Below are positions 24,310 through 32,843 of a DNA stretch of 64,000 bases, one piece after another; position 1 is the first letter of the stretch; the number at the start of each line of letters is the position of its first letter. This DNA comes from Phycisphaerae bacterium (lineage in GTDB: Bacteria; Planctomycetota; Phycisphaerae; Phycisphaerales; UBA1924), in contig BQMO01000023.1 of NCBI GenBank assembly GCA_022180725.1, forward strand, positions 80,545-144,544. The letters run 5' to 3'. The notes below the pieces were generated by a model that saw only the letters and a list, made by a program, of their open reading frames with translations, was not told the origin of the DNA and did no database searches. The position numbers and the translations under genes were made by a program.

Positions 24310-25692
24310 TCACCCGCGCCACGGCCCGGTGATCGCCAGCGTCACGCCCGGGTTCTGGATGTTGACAAACAGGATCGATCCGTCGGGCGAGAACGTGGCC
24401 CCGGCGGTTTCGGACTTGTTCGTCCGCACCATCGCGAGCCGATAGGGCGTGCCTGTGGCCGTCACCCCGATCAGCCCGTTCTGCCCTTCCCCATCCTCGC
24501 ACACCATGAGATCACCCCACGGGGCCACCGTGATGTTGTCGGCGTTGTTCACGACCGTCGAATCGTTGGGTTCGAGTATCAGTTCGAGCGTGGCTGGGGC
24601 CGTGGCCTCCTCGGGCGTGCCCTCGTGCGGGCTGGGCGTGTATTTCCAGATCTGTCCGAGTTGCTTGATCCCCCCGGTGGTCGCGGCGAAGTACGCCGCG
24701 TCCACTCCCCACCAGATACCCTCGCACCGCGCGAAGAGGGCCGCCCCTTTCGCCGCCGCCTGAAGACGCAGGTCGTCCTTCGGCGAGCGCACATCGTCCA
24801 GATCAACCCACCCTACGCTGAACCGCGTTCCTACCGAGACCGGCGTGCCGCCTTTCCAGTTCTTCAGGTCGGCCGTTGCCTTGTCTCGCACCACCAGCGC
24901 CTGAAGCCGCCCGCCCTCGTGCAGCCGCCCGGGCGCTTTCGGCAGGTAGCGGTACAGCACCCCGTCGGCCAGGTCTTCGGTCTGGTACACACACCCCGCC
25001 ATCGGATGCACCGCGACGGCTTCATGCCGGAATCGACCCATCGCCGTGATGGGCAACGGCTCCACCGGTTCCGTCGCGTCGTGCGGCACCTCGAACACCC
25101 AGCCGTGATCCTGGTCCAGCCCGTCGGCCTTGCCCACGGTGGTTTCTTCGCAGGTCAGCCACGAACCCCACGGCGTCGGCCCGCCGGCGCAGTTGTAGAT
25201 CGTCCCGAGCAGGCTCATGGACTGCTTCATCACGCGTCGCTGCACGGGGTCGTACACCAGCGTCGAGGTGCCACCCTGGCCCGGCAGCGTCCCCCCACCC
25301 CGATCGAAGACTCGATCCGCCCGCACGCGCCCGAGCCGCGCGTTGTCCGCCCCGAACGGCCCCTTGGCCGCCTGGGTTTCCTTCAACTCGTGGTTGCGCA
25401 CCAGGACAACCGTGCCCCCCGCGCCGGCGAACGCGGCCATGCCGTCGTGCTGCCCGGGGACGAGCAGCCCGTCGTCCATCTCTTCCCCGATCCGCGAGAA
25501 GGCCGTGTACGAGAAACCGGCGGGCAAATCGATGATTCCCGCGGGGTCGCGCACGAGCGGGCCATACCCCGCCCCGCTTGCCGCCTCGAGCGACGCCGCC
25601 AGCGAGCGCGGCTGGCGCAGCAGCGTCGCCAGCCCCGCGAATCCCATCGAGAACGCGGCCCCCCGCATCATGAACTGTCGGCGTGTGTGCAT
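24310..25692 (-). CDS. Tat-exported PhoX-like (DUF839) protein
   Basis: A 460-residue protein. The N-terminus has a twin-arginine signal (TRRQFMMRG followed by a hydrophobic helix, residues ~4-30). The rest follows the DUF839/PhoX beta-propeller family: FSYTAFSRIGEEMDDG, AGGPTPWGSWLTCEETT, FRHEAVAVHPMAGCVYQTED, FSPDGSILFVNIQNPG. PhoX proteins are calcium- and iron-dependent alkaline phosphatases, but many members have other or unknown activity. It is smaller than typical PhoX (~600 residues), so phosphatase activity is not certain. Confidence 0.8.
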   Translation of the reverse strand: MHTRRQFMMRGAAFSMGFAGLATLLRQPRSLAASLEAASGAGYGPLVRDPAGIIDLPAGFSYTAFSRIGEEMDDGLLVPGQHDGMAAFAGAGGTVVLVRNHELKETQAAKGPFGADNARLGRVRADRVFDRGGGTLPGQGGTSTLVYDPVQRRVMKQSMSLLGTIYNCAGGPTPWGSWLTCEETTVGKADGLDQDHGWVFEVPHDATEPVEPLPITAMGRFRHEAVAVHPMAGCVYQTEDLADGVLYRYLPKAPGRLHEGGRLQALVVRDKATADLKNWKGGTPVSVGTRFSVGWVDLDDVRSPKDDLRLQAAAKGAALFARCEGIWWGVDAAYFAATTGGIKQLGQIWKYTPSPHEGTPEEATAPATLELILEPNDSTVVNNADNITVAPWGDLMVCEDGEGQNGLIGVTATGTPYRLAMVRTNKSETAGATFSPDGSILFVNIQNPGVTLAITGPWRG

Positions 25693-25784
25693 GAGTGAGA
25701 GGTCCCGCGCGCCTTCAGGGCGCCGCGCATTGTTCGCGCGCCGCCGCCGCGTTCGAGCAGGCCCCGGAAATCTTCACCCGCTCT

Positions 25785-26510
25785 TTACCGACGCCGACGC
25801 AGCACCCCAAGAGACCCGGCGAGAATCATCAGCCCCGTGCCAGGCGAAGGCACGTCCACCAGGAACAGGTCCATCCCGTTCTGCACGGCGAACGGCTGGT
25901 CGAACGACCACTGCACACTGTCCACTCCCGGCTCGTGCGACTGATACCCGATCGTCGCGAAGGCCCCGCCGAAGATGCCCGGCTCATGCACGCTCTGATA
26001 CGAGAGTTGGGCGTAGAACGTGGTGCGGAAGGGGTTGTTCCCGTTCACGCGCGTCTGGAACGTCGCCTTGCCCCCCGCGCCGCCCATGGGCAGGTCGTTC
26101 CATTGCACGATGTAGTACGTGTCGTTCGGATCGTCCGTGAACTCGCGGAAGAGCACCTGCGTGCTGCCCAGCGCCGGGTCGGGCGTGTCCCAGATCACCG
26201 CGATGGCCGTTTCACCCAGGAACAGTTCGTTGGTGGGGATGGGTTGATGGTTGCTGGTGGAGATCGCCGCGCCGACGTTCGACCCGATGGTGCCGTTGTA
26301 CCCGATCTTGATGTCACCCGCGGGGAACTTGTCGTTGCCGATGGCCGTCGTCTGGACGTGGAACCCGCCCAGCCCGATCGGCAACACGAGGGTTCCCGAC
26401 ATGCCGGTGATGTCCTGGAACCCCCCGCCGCCGGGTGTAAATGTCACCTGCGCGTGGGCCGCCGTCGCCCCGACGAGCGCCAAGACCGCGCACACTCGAA
26501 CGTACTTCAT
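25785..26510 (-). CDS. Exported protein with PEP-CTERM-like C-terminal signal
   Basis: No known function. The 241-residue protein starts with a signal peptide (MKYVRVCAVLALVGATAAHA) and has a beta-rich body with a Gly-rich start (FTPGGGGFQDITGMSG). The C-terminus, VPSPGTGLMILAGSLGVLRRRR, is a PSP-type sorting signal like that of the protein at 19780. The start at 26510 is preferred over a longer upstream frame because the signal peptide begins here and GAGGCGG precedes it. Divergent in sequence from the other exported protein, but sharing the anchoring signal. Confidence 0.65.
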   Translation of the reverse strand: MKYVRVCAVLALVGATAAHAQVTFTPGGGGFQDITGMSGTLVLPIGLGGFHVQTTAIGNDKFPAGDIKIGYNGTIGSNVGAAISTSNHQPIPTNELFLGETAIAVIWDTPDPALGSTQVLFREFTDDPNDTYYIVQWNDLPMGGAGGKATFQTRVNGNNPFRTTFYAQLSYQSVHEPGIFGGAFATIGYQSHEPGVDSVQWSFDQPFAVQNGMDLFLVDVPSPGTGLMILAGSLGVLRRRR

Positions 26511-26576
26511 GGCCGCCTCTCTCCCTGCGCCCCGCGGACGCCCCCAACCCAACCCCACGCCCGGGCTGATCGTTGA

Positions 26577-26592
26577 CCGGGCGAAAGCCCGG
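26577..26592. other. Small GNRA-loop hairpin
   Basis: CCGGGC-GAAA-GCCCGG is a perfect 6-bp stem with a GNRA tetraloop in the 180-base gap between the 3D-domain gene and the exported protein gene. It has no T-tract on the coding strand. It may end the 3D-domain transcript or stabilise an RNA. Confidence 0.35.
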
Positions 26593-26689
26593 CCAGCGTT
26601 GCTCCCAGCGTACCCGAGCAGCCGAAAACCGCAAGCCTTGATTCTGGGTCAATTCCCAAGATATTCCGGGTTTTCGGACCATCGCCCCA

Positions 26690-27403
26690 TCACCGAACCG
26701 CACGCGGGTTTTCCGCGGGCAGCCCGTCGGCGTACTCCCACACGATCACGAGTAGCCGCTGGCGGCCCCACTTGCGGGCCTCTTCATGGGTCGGGAAGAG
26801 CACGTCGAGTCGGCGGCCCTTGATGGCGCTCCCGCAGTCCAGCACGGGCACGATGCGGTCCTGGTCGTACCCCGGCACCGTGAGCATCGTGCCGTAGGGG
26901 AGCATGGTCGGGTCCGCGGCGACCAGGGCATGGCCGTTCGTCTCGACCGAGTGGAGCGTGGCGGTCAGCCCATCGGCAAAGACGCCGCACGAACGCCAAT
27001 CGGGCGAGTATGCCGTGACTTCCATCCACAGTTCGCGGGCCGGACGAACCGGGCGCCCGTTGAACCAGCGAACCGCGGGATCACGGGCATAGATCGCCAC
27101 GTCCGGCGGGAAGTCCGATGCATCGTCCGCCACGTCGATGCTGGATTCAGCCACGTCCGGTACCGCAGCGGGGGCGGCCTCGGCGGACACCAGCCAGATG
27201 GGCGAGGGCGCCGGCATGCGGACGGCGGCCAGGGGCATCGGGCGTTGTCCAAACTCCTTCGTCGCGATCGCCGATCCGACGACGCACGCCACGATGATCG
27301 CCTGCGTCGCGAGCGTGCGCAAGGTGGCAACAGCCATCGAACGAACCCCGCCGCGGCGGCGCTTCGTTCCCAAAGTTCGAGTTGGTGAAGATCGACGTGC
27401 CAT
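26690..27403 (-). CDS. Exported 3D-domain protein
   Basis: A 237-residue protein with an N-terminal membrane segment (about residues 28-47) and a C-terminal 3D (Asp-Asp-Asp) domain, the double-psi barrel found in MltA-type lytic transglycosylases and related cell-wall enzymes. Signatures are VTAYSPDWRSCG, ADPTMLPYGTMLTVPGY, VPVLDCGSAIKGRRLDVLFP and HEEARKWGRQRLLVIVWEY. The core acidic residues are visible, so it may act on peptidoglycan, but it has no MltA domain and the substrate is unknown. A Shine-Dalgarno (GAGGC) precedes the start. It is divergent from htpX, 215 bases away. Confidence 0.78.
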   Translation of the reverse strand: MARRSSPTRTLGTKRRRGGVRSMAVATLRTLATQAIIVACVVGSAIATKEFGQRPMPLAAVRMPAPSPIWLVSAEAAPAAVPDVAESSIDVADDASDFPPDVAIYARDPAVRWFNGRPVRPARELWMEVTAYSPDWRSCGVFADGLTATLHSVETNGHALVAADPTMLPYGTMLTVPGYDQDRIVPVLDCGSAIKGRRLDVLFPTHEEARKWGRQRLLVIVWEYADGLPAENPRAVR

Positions 27404-27618
27404 GTGCCTCGACCCTGTTCGATCACCATCGTACCGCCCATCGGCCCTGGCTCACTTCCTACCCTGTCGGGTGCAGTTGCTGGCTTCCGTGGCGCGTAGG
27501 GGCCCCCACCATGATTGTTCGAGTTGTGTGAGGGATGCTTGGTGACGCGCGAACCGCCCGGAGGTGAGATTCGTACGCGCCACAACGGACAACCGAAGCA
27601 CCAGGAGGTGTGCCGAAG

Positions 27619-28494
27619 ATGATCAGGTTCGTCAACAACGTCAAGACGGCGGTGATGCTCGCGGGGCTGATGGCCTTGTTTCTTGTGGTCGGGGCGCAGT
27701 TCGGGCAGACCGGGCTGATCTTCGCGTTCGTGCTGGGCGGGGTCACGAACATCGCCGCGTGGTTCTTCTCCGACAAGATCGCCCTGGCGGCGATGCGGGC
27801 ACGCGAGATCGGCCCGGACAGCCCCGGGGCGGCGGGCGAGTTGTATCACCTGGTCGACGAGTTGCGTCAGCGGGCCGGGCTGCCCATGCCCAAGGTCTGC
27901 CTCTGCCCGCACGAAGCGCCCAACGCCTTCGCCACGGGCCGCTCGCCGCGTCACGCGGCGGTCGCGGTCACCGAGGGCGCGATGCGCATCCTCAACGACG
28001 ACGAACTGCGCGGCGTGATGGCGCACGAACTGGCACACATCAAGAACCGCGACACACTGACCTCGTGCATCGCCGCGACCATCTCGGGCGTGCTGGCGTA
28101 TCTTGCGCACGTGGGACTGATGTTCGGCGGCGGGCGACGCGAGGGCGGAAACCCGCTGGTCATGCTCGCCACGGTCATCCTGGCGATGGTGGCGGCGGCC
28201 ATGCTCAAGGCGATGATTTCGCGCTCGCGCGAGTACGTCGCCGACCACGACGGCGCGGTCATCGCCGGCTCGCCCCTGGGGCTGGCCTCGGCCCTGCGCC
28301 GCCTGGAGGCCTACTCGAAGCGCATCCCGCTCGACACGCCCAACCCCGCGGCGAACAACCTCTTCATCGTCGAGCCGCTCACCGGCAGCAGCATCCTCAA
28401 CCTCTTCGCCAGCCATCCCCCGACGGAGAAGCGCATCGCCGCGCTCATGAGCCAGGCTGATGAAATGGCCGCCCGGGGGCACCTCGCCGCGTAA
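27619..28494 (+). CDS. htpX: Membrane metalloprotease HtpX
   Basis: Inner-membrane zinc protease that degrades misfolded membrane proteins. The 291-residue protein has two N-terminal membrane helices (residues ~10-50), the zinc motif HELAH (His136, Glu137, His140) in MAHELAHIKNRD, a third ligand Glu205 in SREYVADHDG, and another hydrophobic stretch near 180-198. The C-terminal SHPPTEKRIAAL end is family typical. ATG 27619 is chosen over an in-frame GTG at 27610 because AGGAGG at 27603-27608 is well spaced for it. Confidence 0.94.
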   Translation: MIRFVNNVKTAVMLAGLMALFLVVGAQFGQTGLIFAFVLGGVTNIAAWFFSDKIALAAMRAREIGPDSPGAAGELYHLVDELRQRAGLPMPKVCLCPHEAPNAFATGRSPRHAAVAVTEGAMRILNDDELRGVMAHELAHIKNRDTLTSCIAATISGVLAYLAHVGLMFGGGRREGGNPLVMLATVILAMVAAAMLKAMISRSREYVADHDGAVIAGSPLGLASALRRLEAYSKRIPLDTPNPAANNLFIVEPLTGSSILNLFASHPPTEKRIAALMSQADEMAARGHLAA

Positions 28495-28497
28495 GGC

Positions 28498-31353
28498 CTA
28501 GCCCCGGACCGAGGCGAGCAGTTCGCGCGGGCGCAGCCGCACCAGCCCGACCACCGCCGGGACCGCCGCCCCGAGGGTCATCACCAGCGTGGCGGCCCAC
28601 CCGGTCAGGATGGGCGTGGGCGGGGGACGTAACTTCAGGTCCAGCCCGAAGAGCAGTTCGTCGATGCGTTGCACGGCAAAGACCCCCTGCGTGCCCATGA
28701 GCGTGCCCAGGATGGCCGCGGTCACGGCGACGATGACCGCCTCGGCCAGCACGAGGCGCGCGACCAGCCCGCGCGAGGCCCCCACCGCCTCGAGCACCCC
28801 GAACTCGTACCGTCGGGCCGTGATCCCCGCGATGATCAGGTTCGCCACCCCAAACCCGGCCAGGAGCATGGTCATGACGGCGATGCTCGACGCGCCGAAC
28901 AGACCCGCCTTCACGAACGAGGCGATCTGTTCCTTCACCGCGCGACCGCTCCCCGCGTCGAGAATGCCCGCCCCGGCCAGTCGCTCACGCACCTGCGCCA
29001 CGATCGCCGCGTCATCGGCGCCGGGTGCGATGGAGATCTGGATCAGGTGGATCGCGTCACTCCCGAATCGCTCTCGGAGGTCGCGCCGTGAACCGAAGAC
29101 CGCGTGCAGCGACTGCTCGACAAATCCCTCGCCGATGGCAAAGAACTGCGAGACGACCTCCAGCCCCGGGCTGGTGACCACGCCCACGATCTCGAAGCGG
29201 TGCTCGCGCCCGTTCGCGGTGCACACGAACGTGTCGCCCACGCCCAGCCCGCGGGCGAGCATGAACTCGCGCGCCACGATCACGGCCCCGCCCTCGTCGA
29301 GCCGGCGGATCGCCGTCGCCGGGTCGCCCTGCACCCACAACGGGTTGAGCATGCGGAAGAACGGCTCGGGTTCAAAGGCCATGAACATCGACTTGTACTG
29401 CTGCAGCCCACGCACCCCGAAGGCGTCGGTCTCGACGGGGTGCAGCGTGATGGCGCACGTGCCGGTAACCCCGGGGATGGTCTCGACCTCGCGCTGCGCC
29501 GCCGGGCTGAGCGCGAAGCCCGTCACGAAGGCGTCGGGAAACTCCATGCGGTCCAGGTAATCCCGCTGCACGGCCCCGCCCTGCGTCCAGATGCCGACCA
29601 TCAGCGCCATGCCCAGCATCATCGACCCCGCGGTGAACCCGTAGCGGTACGGCGTCGCGGCGAGCGTGCGCCCGAGGATGCCCGGCGGCAGCACAAGCAC
29701 CCGCGAGACCGATCCGGCGATGGCGCGGTTGACCCCCGCCAGCGCCGGCACCGAGAGCAGGAAGTACGCCGCGAAGAGCGCCGGCAGCCCGAGCGTGACG
29801 TACGACCAGAACCGCCACTGCCCGTCGGTGGTGAGCGTGACGGTGGCGAGTTGCACGGCGGCGCAGACCAGCCCAATGACAAGGAGTTTCCGCACGCCCG
29901 CGCGGCGTGGCGCCTCGGCACGGATCGCCAGGGCGCGCAAGGGCGAGATCCGCGACGCCGCGTAGGCCGGGTACGCCGCCGCACCCAGTCCGCACAACAC
30001 GGCCCCACCTCCGGCAATGGCCGGGCCCCACCACGGCACCGCCAGCGTGATCTCGATCTGCGATTGGAGCAGTTGCACGATCACCCACGACGCGCCCAGC
30101 CCCAGGGGCACGCCCACGCACGCGCCGAGCAGACCTATGACCAGTCCCGTGATCAGTTGACTCGCGGCCAGGTGCCCCCGGTCGGCCCCGATGCATCGGA
30201 GGATGCCCAGTTCGCGCGTACGTTCGGTGACGGCGGTCGAGAGGCCCGTGGCGATGATGAACCCAGCCGCCAGGAACGCCATCGCCGTGCCCAGAAGCAT
30301 CCCGAACCGACTCGCCCGGATGTTCTGGTCGAGTTTCGACGACACCTTGGTGCTGGTCTGGACCAGGACGTGCTCGGGCACGTCGCCCTGATGTTGGGCT
30401 ACGAACTCATCGGGTGTCACCCCGGGGGCAAGCACCACGTCGATCTGTCGCAATCGACCCGTTGTGCCGGTGATGCCGTCGAGCGTCTCGCGGAGCGCGA
30501 ACGCCTGGGGTCGGCCGCCAAAGGGCGGGGGCTTGGCAATGCCCACGACGCGGAGTTTCACCGTTTCACCGCGGAACAAGCCGCCCATCAGGCGGCGCGA
30601 AGAATCATCGCCCGCGGCCTTGGCGAGTTCGGCGGCCCGGGCAGGGTCGCTCAGCAACGTGCCAAGGTCGATGTCGGGCATCGCCTGACGCGCCACCTCG
30701 ATCTCGTCCCCGAGCCGCACCCCGGCCTGGGCGTTGAGTGCGGCGGCCAGCGAATCATCGGTGGTCAAGTCCGGCAGCGTCGGGGGCGGACCGGTCAGGT
30801 GCGTGCGTTTCCCATCGGTTCGCGCGGGCAACTCGAACGGCGTGGCCGAGGCCGCACCCGAAACGCTCAGCCGAACCGCCATCGTCCCGTCGATGACGAT
30901 CTCATCCGCAGCCGCAGGTAAACGCCCCGCATCGAGGGTGATCGATTCCAGCCCGCGCGGGTCGGCGTACCCGGTCAGCACGCCCGTCAGCGACAGCACA
31001 CGACGAACCGGCGTCCAGTCTCCCGACGCCCCCTTGCGGAGCGCGGGAACCCGGGCCGAAACGGTGATCGGCGTGCCCACCCACCCGGTGGCATACGCCA
31101 CCCCGGGCCAGGCCCGCACCGCGTCGAGCAGCGCCGCGTCGAAGGTCCGCCCGCCCCCGGAGGGCTTGATGAAGACGTCGGCCTTCCCGACCACGGATTC
31201 GACCTGCGCCCGGGCCGACTGCTGCACGGAGTTCATGGCCGCCCCGACCGCCGCGATGAGGGCCGCGGAGAGGGCGACGGTCCCGATCAGCAGGAACGTC
31301 CTACTGCGCCGGGTGGACAGCGAACTGATAGCGAGCCGCCACGCCGGGCGCAT
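28498..31353 (-). CDS. ABC transporter permease, FtsX/MacB type
   Basis: A 951-residue inner-membrane permease. It has an N-terminal helix (residues ~20-40) and a large periplasmic domain, then paired FtsX-like regions: one about residues 345-445 (TAMAFLAAGFIIATGLSTAV, RELGILRCIGADRG) and a second near the C-terminus (MLLAGFGVANLIIAGITARR, EFGVLEAVGASRG). Two such regions in one chain are typical of LolE/MacB-like exporters with fused halves. The partner ATPase gene overlaps its start by 53 bases on the same strand. The substrate is unknown; lipoprotein or antimicrobial export are possibilities only. Confidence 0.88.
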   Translation of the reverse strand: MRPAWRLAISSLSTRRSRTFLLIGTVALSAALIAAVGAAMNSVQQSARAQVESVVGKADVFIKPSGGGRTFDAALLDAVRAWPGVAYATGWVGTPITVSARVPALRKGASGDWTPVRRVLSLTGVLTGYADPRGLESITLDAGRLPAAADEIVIDGTMAVRLSVSGAASATPFELPARTDGKRTHLTGPPPTLPDLTTDDSLAAALNAQAGVRLGDEIEVARQAMPDIDLGTLLSDPARAAELAKAAGDDSSRRLMGGLFRGETVKLRVVGIAKPPPFGGRPQAFALRETLDGITGTTGRLRQIDVVLAPGVTPDEFVAQHQGDVPEHVLVQTSTKVSSKLDQNIRASRFGMLLGTAMAFLAAGFIIATGLSTAVTERTRELGILRCIGADRGHLAASQLITGLVIGLLGACVGVPLGLGASWVIVQLLQSQIEITLAVPWWGPAIAGGGAVLCGLGAAAYPAYAASRISPLRALAIRAEAPRRAGVRKLLVIGLVCAAVQLATVTLTTDGQWRFWSYVTLGLPALFAAYFLLSVPALAGVNRAIAGSVSRVLVLPPGILGRTLAATPYRYGFTAGSMMLGMALMVGIWTQGGAVQRDYLDRMEFPDAFVTGFALSPAAQREVETIPGVTGTCAITLHPVETDAFGVRGLQQYKSMFMAFEPEPFFRMLNPLWVQGDPATAIRRLDEGGAVIVAREFMLARGLGVGDTFVCTANGREHRFEIVGVVTSPGLEVVSQFFAIGEGFVEQSLHAVFGSRRDLRERFGSDAIHLIQISIAPGADDAAIVAQVRERLAGAGILDAGSGRAVKEQIASFVKAGLFGASSIAVMTMLLAGFGVANLIIAGITARRYEFGVLEAVGASRGLVARLVLAEAVIVAVTAAILGTLMGTQGVFAVQRIDELLFGLDLKLRPPPTPILTGWAATLVMTLGAAVPAVVGLVRLRPRELLASVRG

Positions 31354-32095
31354 CCAGTCCCTCCGTTTCGATAGTCGTCGTCACGCGCCCGTCCTGGAGC
31401 ACGAAGATGCGGCGGCAGTGCACCGCCGCCGCCGGCTCGTGGGTCACCATCAGCACGAGCATGTTCCGTTCGCGAGCGATCTCCGCGAGGAGCGTCCACA
31501 GACGCTCGCTGCTGGCGGCATCGAGATTGCCCGTGGGTTCGTCGGCGAGGAGAATGGGCGGCGCGAAAAGGAGGGCCCGGGCGATGGCCACACGCTGCTG
31601 CTCGCCGCCCGAGAGCGAATCCGGGCGGTGATCCCCGCGGTCCTTCAGGCCGAGCCGCTCGAGCAGTTCCTCGCTCCGGGCGCGCAGAACGCGGGGGGAT
31701 TCGCCCGCGAGCGCGCCGGGAAGTTCGACGTTCTCGCGGGCCGAGAGCGTGGGGATGAGGTTGAACTGCTGGAAGACCACGCCCAGTTCACGCCGGCGGA
31801 GCAGCGTGGCTTCCTTCTCGGAGAGCGCATGCAGCCCGCGGCTGCCGAGCCAGATTTCACCCGCGTCGGGCGTGTCGAGGGCCGCGAGCAGGTGCAGCAG
31901 CGTGGACTTGCCGCTCCCGGACTGCCCCATGATCGCGTAATACCCGGGCTCCTCGATCGCGAGCGAGGCGCCGCGCAACGCCGGCACCACGCGGTCACCG
32001 AGGCGGTACGCCTTGTGCACATTGTGGCACAGCAGCAGCGGCGGCGCCGCCGTGGGCGACGCAGTCGGTGACACGGGTTGTGCGATCGTCGCCAT
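31301..32095 (-). CDS. ABC transporter ATP-binding protein, MacB/LolD type
   Basis: ATPase partner of the permease that follows it. The 264-residue protein has Walker A GQSGSGKST (57-65), the Q-loop in VVFQQFNLIPTLSARENVELP, signature LSGGEQQRVAIARAL, Walker B ILLADEPTGNLD and a switch His in VTHEPA. These are the LolD/MacB subfamily residues, including the LSARENVE pattern. The start at 32095 gives family length; an earlier in-frame start would add an unrelated N-terminus. Overlap with the permease start suggests tight co-translation. Confidence 0.93.
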   Translation of the reverse strand: MATIAQPVSPTASPTAAPPLLLCHNVHKAYRLGDRVVPALRGASLAIEEPGYYAIMGQSGSGKSTLLHLLAALDTPDAGEIWLGSRGLHALSEKEATLLRRRELGVVFQQFNLIPTLSARENVELPGALAGESPRVLRARSEELLERLGLKDRGDHRPDSLSGGEQQRVAIARALLFAPPILLADEPTGNLDAASSERLWTLLAEIARERNMLVLMVTHEPAAAVHCRRIFVLQDGRVTTTIETEGLDAPGVAARYQFAVHPAQ

Positions 32096-32183
32096 GAGTC
32101 TGTCATCTACGAACCGGCGACAGGGTCGGTGCGGACCTCCAACACCGAACACGACGTTTTCATGCGCGCCGGGCGCCCGCGCG

Positions 32184-32561
32184 TTACGGATGCTGCTGGT
32201 CGTACGCTTTCGCGTCGATGCACTTTTCAAGCCCGGCCTTGTCGGTGATCTTCGCCTTGATCAGCCACCCCGCGCCGTACGGGTCGGAGTTCAACAGGCC
32301 GGGGTTGTCGCCCAGCGCCGCGTTCACGGCCGTCACTTCGCCGGTTGCGAAGCAGTAGATGTCGCTGGTCGTCTTGACCGACTCCACCTCGCCGACGATG
32401 TCGCCGCTCTTGAACTTGAAGCCGGGCTTCTTCATCTCGACGTACGTGACGTCGGTGAGTTGGTCGACCGCGAACCGCGTCAAGCCCAGGGTGAGGGTGT
32501 CCCCCTCGACTTTGTGCCACTCGTGCGATGGTGAATACACGCGATCTGTTGGGCTGCTCAT
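32184..32561 (-). CDS. gcvH: Glycine cleavage system H protein
   Basis: Lipoyl carrier of the glycine cleavage complex. The 125-residue protein matches family length; the lipoyl Lys is Lys63 in VESVKTTSDI, and the family stretches SPSHEWHKVEGDTLTLGLT and GLLNSDPYGAGWLIK are clear. No gcvT or gcvP is visible here, so the rest of the complex is encoded elsewhere. It is the first gene on the minus strand upstream of the ABC genes, but the 88-base gap leaves co-transcription open. Confidence 0.95.
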   Translation of the reverse strand: MSSPTDRVYSPSHEWHKVEGDTLTLGLTRFAVDQLTDVTYVEMKKPGFKFKSGDIVGEVESVKTTSDIYCFATGEVTAVNAALGDNPGLLNSDPYGAGWLIKAKITDKAGLEKCIDAKAYDQQHP

Positions 32562-32630
32562 GGCGCGTTCAGTTCCTGATGTTCGAGTCCACGTGTCGGA
32601 ATGCGTTCTCCACTGTAGCCGGATGATGCC

Positions 32631-32646
32631 CCCGTATGGATACGGG
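32631..32646. promoter_or_regulatory. Palindrome between gcvH and the TIM-barrel gene
   Basis: CCCGTATGGATACGGG has perfect 7-base arms around two bases. It lies 70 bases before gcvH and 40 bases before the promoter-like boxes on the other strand, where an operator could act on both directions. No regulator is known. Confidence 0.3.
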
Positions 32647-32685
32647 AAATCGCAACTGCCCGGGACTTGTAAGGGTCAATCAACA

Positions 32686-32714
32686 TTGACTAGAACTTCC
32701 CGAAGCGGTATTCT
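32686..32714 (+). promoter_or_regulatory. Sigma-70-type promoter
   Basis: TTGACT (32686-32691) and TATTCT (32709-32714) are 17 bases apart, close to consensus, in an AT-richer patch. The predicted start is near 32721, about 120 bases before the TIM-barrel gene and just 22 bases before a terminator-like hairpin. Confidence 0.6.
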
Positions 32715-32742
32715 GGACAGATAACGATGTTTCTCCCCTCCG

Positions 32743-32785
32743 GACGGTCGGTGCCCTCACGGGCCCGGCCGTCTTGTTTTTGTTC
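32743..32785 (+). terminator. Terminator-like hairpin in the leader of the TIM-barrel gene
   Basis: GACGGTCGGTGCCC and GGGCCCGGCCGTC fold into a stem of about 12 pairs with one bulged base and one T:G pair, with a TCAC loop, followed by TTGTTTTTGTT. It sits between the promoter at 32686-32714 and the gene start at 32844, so it may attenuate that gene or end a very short transcript. Confidence 0.65.
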
Positions 32786-32843
32786 TGAGAACAGCCTGGA
32801 TGTGTTTGCGTTTCGGATGGGAGGGTCGGTAGAGTGTGGGGGA

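Noticed and set aside
32562..32686. Possible glycine riboswitch upstream of gcvH
   Set aside because: None of the conserved aptamer core sequences is visible; only a 16-base palindrome.
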